A stretch of DNA of 64,000 nt from Oceanicoccus sp. (GTDB lineage: Bacteria; Pseudomonadota; Gammaproteobacteria; Pseudomonadales; Dasaniaceae). The translations under genes were made by a program, and so were the position numbers. The stretch spans positions 18,807 through 82,806 of the forward strand of contig NZ_JAQWFR010000027.1 of assembly GCF_029238675.1 (NCBI RefSeq), given 5' to 3'. Of this stretch, positions 59,711-64,000 are shown in pieces. Position 1 is the stretch's first letter. Each line of letters opens with the position of its first letter. Below the pieces are notes generated by a model. It searched no databases. It had not been told where the DNA came from and worked only from the letters and a program-made list of their open reading frames with translations.

Positions 59711-60804
59711 TTCGCGGCATCATTCACGGAGATTTACCGCCTGTGGGTGAGAAAATTATTTGGCGAGGTAAACCCAAGCCACTGCCAACCTACGAAGGCT
59801 TCGACGCCTACTGGGTAGATTCCGGGACCTCAGCTTTAGCACTAACGATTATTGCTGCCAAACAATTACATCCTGAAGTAGAAAATCCTGAAGTTATTAT
59901 CCCTGCCTATGGCTGCCCCGATCTGGTCGCCGCTGCTGTTTTTGCAAAAGTGCAGCCTGTATTAGTTGATATAGGTAAGGACGACCCAGGCTATGATTTG
60001 GACCAACTGGAAAACGCGATCAATGACAATACCATCGCCGTTATTGCCGTTAATTTTTTAGGCATAAGCGATAGACTCGCAGAAATAAAAGCTGTATTAC
60101 CGAATAACATACTACTGATTGAAGACAATGCCCAATGTTATAAAGCCATCAGTATGCCCGATAAAATTATTGGTGACTTTGCCATAACGTCATTTGGAAG
60201 AGGAAAACCCGTTAGCCTGCTTGGCGGCGGCCTTGCACTAATAAAAACAACTTATAGAGGTAAAATAAACGTTACCAATATTATCAAAAAACCAAAAAGA
60301 AAAGCGGTAGCGACCATTACAAAAGCTATCATTTATAACCTGCTACTAACACCCCAGGTATACTGGCTGATCAATAGGCTACCCTTTCTAAAAGTAGGCG
60401 TGACCAAATATAAAGGGCTTGAAGAGATTATATCTTTAGACACTTACAAAGAAAAAATTATTACAGCGAATATAGATCAGCATCTAGCTTCTAAACAACA
60501 TCCAGGCTACGAGCTGGCAAATGCTGCCAACCTTTCAAGCTTATACAAAGATCGACTAATACACCCTTTAAGAATCCCAATCCTTAATAACAACCAAAGC
60601 ACACCACCAGAACACCAATTAAAAAACCTTGGAATAACTCAGCTATACAAAAAAAGTCTTATTAACATAGATAAAGTAGATAATATCGTTTCTCCCGGAC
60701 AATATAAAAATGCAAGCGACATGGCAAAAAGAATATTAACCCTTCCATGCAATCATACGGTTAAAGATACTCACACCCTTGCCATAAAAGGGCTATTTAG
60801 CTGA
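59689..60804 (+). CDS. DegT/DnrJ/EryC1/StrS-type aminotransferase-like protein
   Basis: 371 residues of fold type I PLP enzymes. The N-terminal YWVDSGTSALALTIIAAKQ is followed by IIPAYGCPDLVAAAVFAKVQ, and the PLP Lys is Lys173 in TSFGRGKPVSLLGGG. The usual partner motif differs from classic sugar aminotransferases, so the substrate is open: amino sugar formation or a sulfur/phosphate related step. It is AT-rich and Lys-rich from ~60250 on, unlike its neighbours, which suggests horizontal origin. Overlap with the GT2 gene implies co-translation. Confidence 0.82.
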   Translation: MATFRSLIRGIIHGDLPPVGEKIIWRGKPKPLPTYEGFDAYWVDSGTSALALTIIAAKQLHPEVENPEVIIPAYGCPDLVAAAVFAKVQPVLVDIGKDDPGYDLDQLENAINDNTIAVIAVNFLGISDRLAEIKAVLPNNILLIEDNAQCYKAISMPDKIIGDFAITSFGRGKPVSLLGGGLALIKTTYRGKINVTNIIKKPKRKAVATITKAIIYNLLLTPQVYWLINRLPFLKVGVTKYKGLEEIISLDTYKEKIITANIDQHLASKQHPGYELANAANLSSLYKDRLIHPLRIPILNNNQSTPPEHQLKNLGITQLYKKSLINIDKVDNIVSPGQYKNASDMAKRILTLPCNHTVKDTHTLAIKGLFS

Positions 60805-60825
60805 GTCCGATTAACCCAAATTTCA

Positions 60826-61956
60826 TTAAAAAGCTGCGCTAGAAAATGCACTTAACATTTCTTTCTTATAGCTTTCTTCAGAAAAAACCCTTACTGCCCG
60901 CTCACGTGCGTTTTCGCCAAACACATGATTATCATCTGCCAAAGTTCGCTGTTCCAATATATCAGCTAGCGACTCAAGGCTAGATGAATCAAAATACCAA
61001 CCCGAATAACCATCCTCAACAACCTCAAGTAAACCGGTAGATGCAGAAACAATACTGGGGATTCCGCATACTGCGGCCTCAATGACAGATATCCCAAGCC
61101 CTTCCACATCCGAGGCCATAACAGAAAAGTCTGCGCCAACTAAAACATCATAAATGGAATCAATACGACCATGAAAAGTTACCCGTTCATCAATATTTAG
61201 CTCTTTCGATAATTCCAATAAAGGCTGCTGCTCCGTCCCGGTTCCTACAATATCTAAATGCAGCCTGCATCCCCGCCCCTTTAGCATAGCTACTGCCCTT
61301 AACAACCAATCGACTCGCTTATTAGACTCTAGCTGACCAACAAAACAAGCCCTGACCGCTGCTTCTTTTGCAAGACTCTGGTTTACAACAGGCATTTTGA
61401 CGTTAACGCCATTGTAAATAACCTTGGATGCGATATCTGATGCCAAAAGGTCTGAAGCAGTATAACGACTAGGGCAAACGATAATATCAGCTCTTTTTAA
61501 ACTCCAGCTTTTATAATAAAGAGTTGTGCAAGGGTGATGGAAGTGAGAAAAAACAGTTACATTCAACTTCAAAAAACGTCTGGCATGAACAGCCAATTGA
61601 GTTGGGGCACCTCCAGATGCATAGATAGCATCAATACTATTAGCCCTGCAAAAATTGGCCAACTTAACTACATCAATCAAGTGTTTTAAATAGGGTTGTG
61701 ACCAGAACCGCTTACTATAGATTACATCGGCAACCGGCATCTCCATAGTATGGCTTTCTTCAATACCTATGGATTGATTTAAAAAATTAAGGTTATTGCA
61801 AATCAAATATAATCTAGCACCGGCCCCTTTTAAAGCCTCAGAAAATTGAATCAGACAGACTTCAGTTCCTCGAATATGCTGGCCGCCACGATGTAACAAT
61901 AATATTCGCTGGCCTTTTAAATTATCATGTGATCCTTCATGTTTCAAAAAAGACAT
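60826..61956 (-). CDS. Glycosyltransferase family 4 (second copy)
   Basis: 376 residues. RILLLHRGGQHIRGTEVCLI opens the GT-B fold and VCPSRYTASDLLA marks the middle. The C-domain has ACFVGQLESNKRVDWLLRAV, LDIVGTGTEQQPLLEL and the EX7E-type ASDVEGLGISVIEAAVCGIPS. It is a transferase for the cell-surface polysaccharide. It lies 9 bp downstream of the tagD-like gene, so they are probably one operon with the glycerophosphotransferase. Confidence 0.92.
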   Translation of the reverse strand: MSFLKHEGSHDNLKGQRILLLHRGGQHIRGTEVCLIQFSEALKGAGARLYLICNNLNFLNQSIGIEESHTMEMPVADVIYSKRFWSQPYLKHLIDVVKLANFCRANSIDAIYASGGAPTQLAVHARRFLKLNVTVFSHFHHPCTTLYYKSWSLKRADIIVCPSRYTASDLLASDIASKVIYNGVNVKMPVVNQSLAKEAAVRACFVGQLESNKRVDWLLRAVAMLKGRGCRLHLDIVGTGTEQQPLLELSKELNIDERVTFHGRIDSIYDVLVGADFSVMASDVEGLGISVIEAAVCGIPSIVSASTGLLEVVEDGYSGWYFDSSSLESLADILEQRTLADDNHVFGENARERAVRVFSEESYKKEMLSAFSSAAF

Positions 61957-61965
61957 CCTTAACCC

Positions 61966-62364
61966 TCAATCATCATCACTACTAATGATCTCAATAATTT
62001 GGGTGGTAGAAACTGAGGGGGTACGCTCCAGATAAACAACCTCACAGATATCTTTAAATTCATCGAACCGCCCTTTCCAATCATCCCCCATTACTAAAAT
62101 ATCAGCATCATATTTTAAGATATACTCTCGTTTTTTTTCTAAAGACTCTTCATAAAAGCAGTAATTGACATATCTTAAGCCATTAACAATCTTCATCCTG
62201 TCACGCTGTTTATAGACTGGGTAACGCTGTTTTTTACTAAAATTTAGTTCATCAGTTGATACACCTACAATCAAGGTATCGCCTAGCGCTGAGGCTCTTT
62301 GTAAAATATTGACATGCCCAACATGAAACACATCAAATGTTCCAAATGTAATAACTGTTTTCAA
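61966..62364 (-). CDS. tagD: TagD-like glycerol-3-phosphate cytidylyltransferase
   Basis: 132 residues. The nucleotidyltransferase signature GTFDVFHVGHVNIL (HVGH) and VSTDELNFSKKQRYPVY are followed by LVMGDDWKGRFDE and RTPSVSTTQIIE. Length and pattern fit glycerol-3-phosphate cytidylyltransferase (CDP-glycerol synthesis). Adenylyltransferases of LPS heptose use a similar HxGH fold, but the following TagB/F-like gene favours CDP-glycerol. Confidence 0.9.
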   Translation of the reverse strand: MKTVITFGTFDVFHVGHVNILQRASALGDTLIVGVSTDELNFSKKQRYPVYKQRDRMKIVNGLRYVNYCFYEESLEKKREYILKYDADILVMGDDWKGRFDEFKDICEVVYLERTPSVSTTQIIEIISSDDD

Positions 62365-62394
62365 AGCAAAACTCCTTTTGTGTAGATAGCTATT

Positions 62395-63579
62395 TTAATT
62401 TAGCGCCTTAATTTTATTAACGACATTAAGCGCACAACTGTCAGCATGCTGATGAAATAAGGATTTAACCCTATGATATCTAGCTCTATCCTTAACGCCC
62501 TCAGTAATTGCGGACTCAATATCAGTCAATAACTGCTTAAATCCTATTGCAGGGTCACAAACAAACGCCTCCACCAGCTCATATAAAAAACCACGTTCAT
62601 TGATATAACGGTCAATATCATAGGTAAAGTAAACAATCGGTCTATCAGTGATCAAATAATCAATGTAAATACTAGAATAATCCGTAATTAAAGCACCCGC
62701 TTCTTTAAGCAAAAGATTAGCATCAGGGACATCGTTCACATAAATAATATTATTTAATGCGCCAACATCTTGATAATCTACTTTAGACCTAACATTTGCG
62801 TGACCTCTAATAGCTAAAACAGCATTATGTCTCGCCAATAGAGCATCCAGTTCGCTCTGCTCCTCTGCTGAAAACTGGTAGACATTCTCGACACTATCCC
62901 TCCAGGTTGGTGCATATAAGATTAGAAAACGACCTGCGACCTGGTCTCTTATTTTCTCCAATTCAGTGTAGTAATCATTTGGTAACTGTTCGTCAGTGGC
63001 CAGAATAAAGTCATTTCGTGGCAAACCTGTTTGCCAGACCCTATCTATTGAAAGTGGATCAAAGGCCTGCTGCATAAATTCCTGATCAGAAGGAGAAGAA
63101 CATACGGTTGCCGAATACTTTTTTGTTTCCTCCTCCCAAAATTTCTCAGGTGGAAACAGCTTACCTATTCGCTTTAGTGGTATGCCATGCCACAACTGGA
63201 TAATTTGGTGCTTGTTACCGACCAAGGCATGAAAATTTGTAAACCCTCTTAATGAAGTCCCCATTAAGTAAACTTTAGCCACTGACAGATAAAACACACC
63301 TGACAGCGAAACCTCTTGAACAAACCTGATATTGACGCCTTCAACTTGCCACTCTGGCTTTTTTTGGCCCTGAAGCAAAATGATCTTAATTATCTCAGGG
63401 TCATCTTTTACAGCCTCAAATACAGCCCGTAAATTATCCATCGTATGGGGGTAATTTTTCCAAGTAGAAAAACACCAGATATTACTGGATTTAGGGCACA
63501 ACCGCTCCATCACATAAAACCCCATATAAGCAACATAATACTTAATGGCACTTCTGGTCTTTTTAACTAAATCTTTCAT
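62395..63579 (-). CDS. CDP-glycerol glycerophosphotransferase, TagB/TagF-like
   Basis: About 394 residues from the ATG at 63579, with AAGG at 6-nt spacing; an upstream in-frame ATG at 63636 lacks such a site. TagF-type motifs are IIQLWHGIPLKRIGK, ILYAPTWRDSVENV, LAIRGHANVRSKVD and ALITDYSSIYIDYLITDRP. It would transfer glycerol phosphate from CDP-glycerol to a lipid- or sugar-linked acceptor, building or decorating a phosphoglycerol polymer. The catalytic His in WHG is intact. It is the head of the minus-strand operon with tagD and GT4. Confidence 0.9.
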   Translation of the reverse strand: MKDLVKKTRSAIKYYVAYMGFYVMERLCPKSSNIWCFSTWKNYPHTMDNLRAVFEAVKDDPEIIKIILLQGQKKPEWQVEGVNIRFVQEVSLSGVFYLSVAKVYLMGTSLRGFTNFHALVGNKHQIIQLWHGIPLKRIGKLFPPEKFWEEETKKYSATVCSSPSDQEFMQQAFDPLSIDRVWQTGLPRNDFILATDEQLPNDYYTELEKIRDQVAGRFLILYAPTWRDSVENVYQFSAEEQSELDALLARHNAVLAIRGHANVRSKVDYQDVGALNNIIYVNDVPDANLLLKEAGALITDYSSIYIDYLITDRPIVYFTYDIDRYINERGFLYELVEAFVCDPAIGFKQLLTDIESAITEGVKDRARYHRVKSLFHQHADSCALNVVNKIKALN

Positions 63580-63636
63580 TAGAGGCCTTAACGGTTTGTC
63601 AGAGCTCAGCCTAGTGATTGTATTAGTTTTATACAA

Positions 63637-63860
63637 TATAGCCGCTGCTCACTGAATAAGAGGCTATATTACAATATACCGACCAAACAACCTAAGAAAC
63701 ACTTATCATCACCTCAATAAATATCGTCATATATCTGGCTTTCTTATCTATGACTTTTGTATGAACAATGCCCAATACCCCAGTTTAGTTGCGATTTTTT
63801 ATTATTCATTCGATAATCCTAGTAACCAAATATCACAACCAAACCAGAGCCCCTAAAATA
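63637..63860. other. Divergent promoter region between tagF-like and sulfotransferase genes
   Basis: About 220 bp of AT-rich DNA with no gene. It must hold two promoters. No clear sigma-70 or sigma-54 element was found. Confidence 0.4.
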
Positions 63861-64000
63861 ATGTCAAAACCGGATTTTTTATGTATTGGCACCCAAAAAA
63901 GCGGCACCACCTGGCTATATGAAAACCTTGCAAAACACCATCAAGTTTGGTCCCCGCCCATTAAAGAATTCCACTATTTCAACCGCGTATGTATGAATGA
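63861..64000 (+). CDS. Sulfotransferase, N-terminal part (cut by window end)
   Basis: The frame starts ATG TCA AAA CCG and codes for a protein beginning SKPDFLCIGTQKSGTTWLYE, the PAPS-binding P-loop (GTQKSGTTWL) of sulfotransferases, followed by ENLAKHHQVWSPPIKEFHYF. The frame is open to the window end (46 codons). It may sulfate the polysaccharide made by the neighbouring enzymes. Confidence 0.85.
   Translation, partial: MSKPDFLCIGTQKSGTTWLYENLAKHHQVWSPPIKEFHYFNRVCMN

Overview
The window looks like chromosomal DNA of an aerobic, polarly flagellated gammaproteobacterium, most plausibly a marine relative of the Cellvibrionales/Spongiibacteraceae; the genus cannot be named from sequence alone. 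Supporting signs are cmoA-cmoB, an argG-motY-pyrC-rnt block of the type known from Pseudomonas, a RegB/RegA-type redox pair, a TonB-dependent receptor, a ThiO-type (oxygen-using) thiamine operon and a PEP-CTERM/XrtA regulatory locus. GC content is moderate. No CRISPR array, prophage or rRNA operon was seen. The only tRNA found is an initiator tRNA.

Layout. 1-2.4 kb: start of a TonB receptor gene (minus strand, cut by the window edge) and a small secreted protein. 2.4-11 kb: a DEAD-box RNA helicase converging on a complete thiamine operon, thiC-thiO-thiS-thiG-thiDE-thiF, behind a TPP riboswitch. 11-17 kb: translation-related genes (cmoA, cmoB, rsmC, rsuA, a DUF72 gene, prfC). 17-20.7 kb: hipBA toxin-antitoxin genes with palindromic operators, a csrA-family gene broken (or programmed) by a -1 frameshift, a LysE-like transporter and a YiiX-like hydrolase. 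21-27 kb: RegB/RegA-like pair, a CBS-GGDEF diguanylate cyclase, gamma-glutamyltransferase and a catalytically eroded IS1595-type transposase. 27-35 kb: MscS channel, DUF481 protein, SlyD-like isomerase, CoA-transferase, argG, a REP-like repeat pair, motY, pyrC, rnt. 35-41 kb: FixL/FixJ-like pair, DinG helicase, acyltransferase, tRNA-fMet. 41-48 kb: tyrosine phosphatase, a candidate sRNA, rpsT, proB-obgE, rpmA-rplU, ispB.

47.9-64 kb is the most distinctive part. A large DUF1631 protein is followed by prsK-prsR-prsT (sensor kinase, sigma-54 activator and TPR lipoprotein of the exosortase/PEP-CTERM system). Next comes a PEP-CTERM protein gene whose upstream DNA carries a sigma-54 -24/-12 promoter and a perfect palindrome that could be the PrsR site. 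Beyond it are polysaccharide genes: three glycosyltransferases, a DegT-like aminotransferase, a TagD-like cytidylyltransferase, a TagB/TagF-like glycerophosphotransferase and the start of a sulfotransferase gene. Together they suggest a regulated surface polysaccharide that may carry phosphoglycerol and sulfate, with PEP-CTERM proteins sorted to the envelope. The exosortase itself is not in the window.

The observations most worth checking are the in-frame CCCAAAG slippery site in the csrA-like gene, the sigma-54 promoter plus palindrome upstream of the PEP-CTERM gene, the RegA-type palindrome at about -42 of the regB promoter, two candidate small-RNA loci, and the teichoic-acid-like gene pair in a Gram-negative polysaccharide locus.
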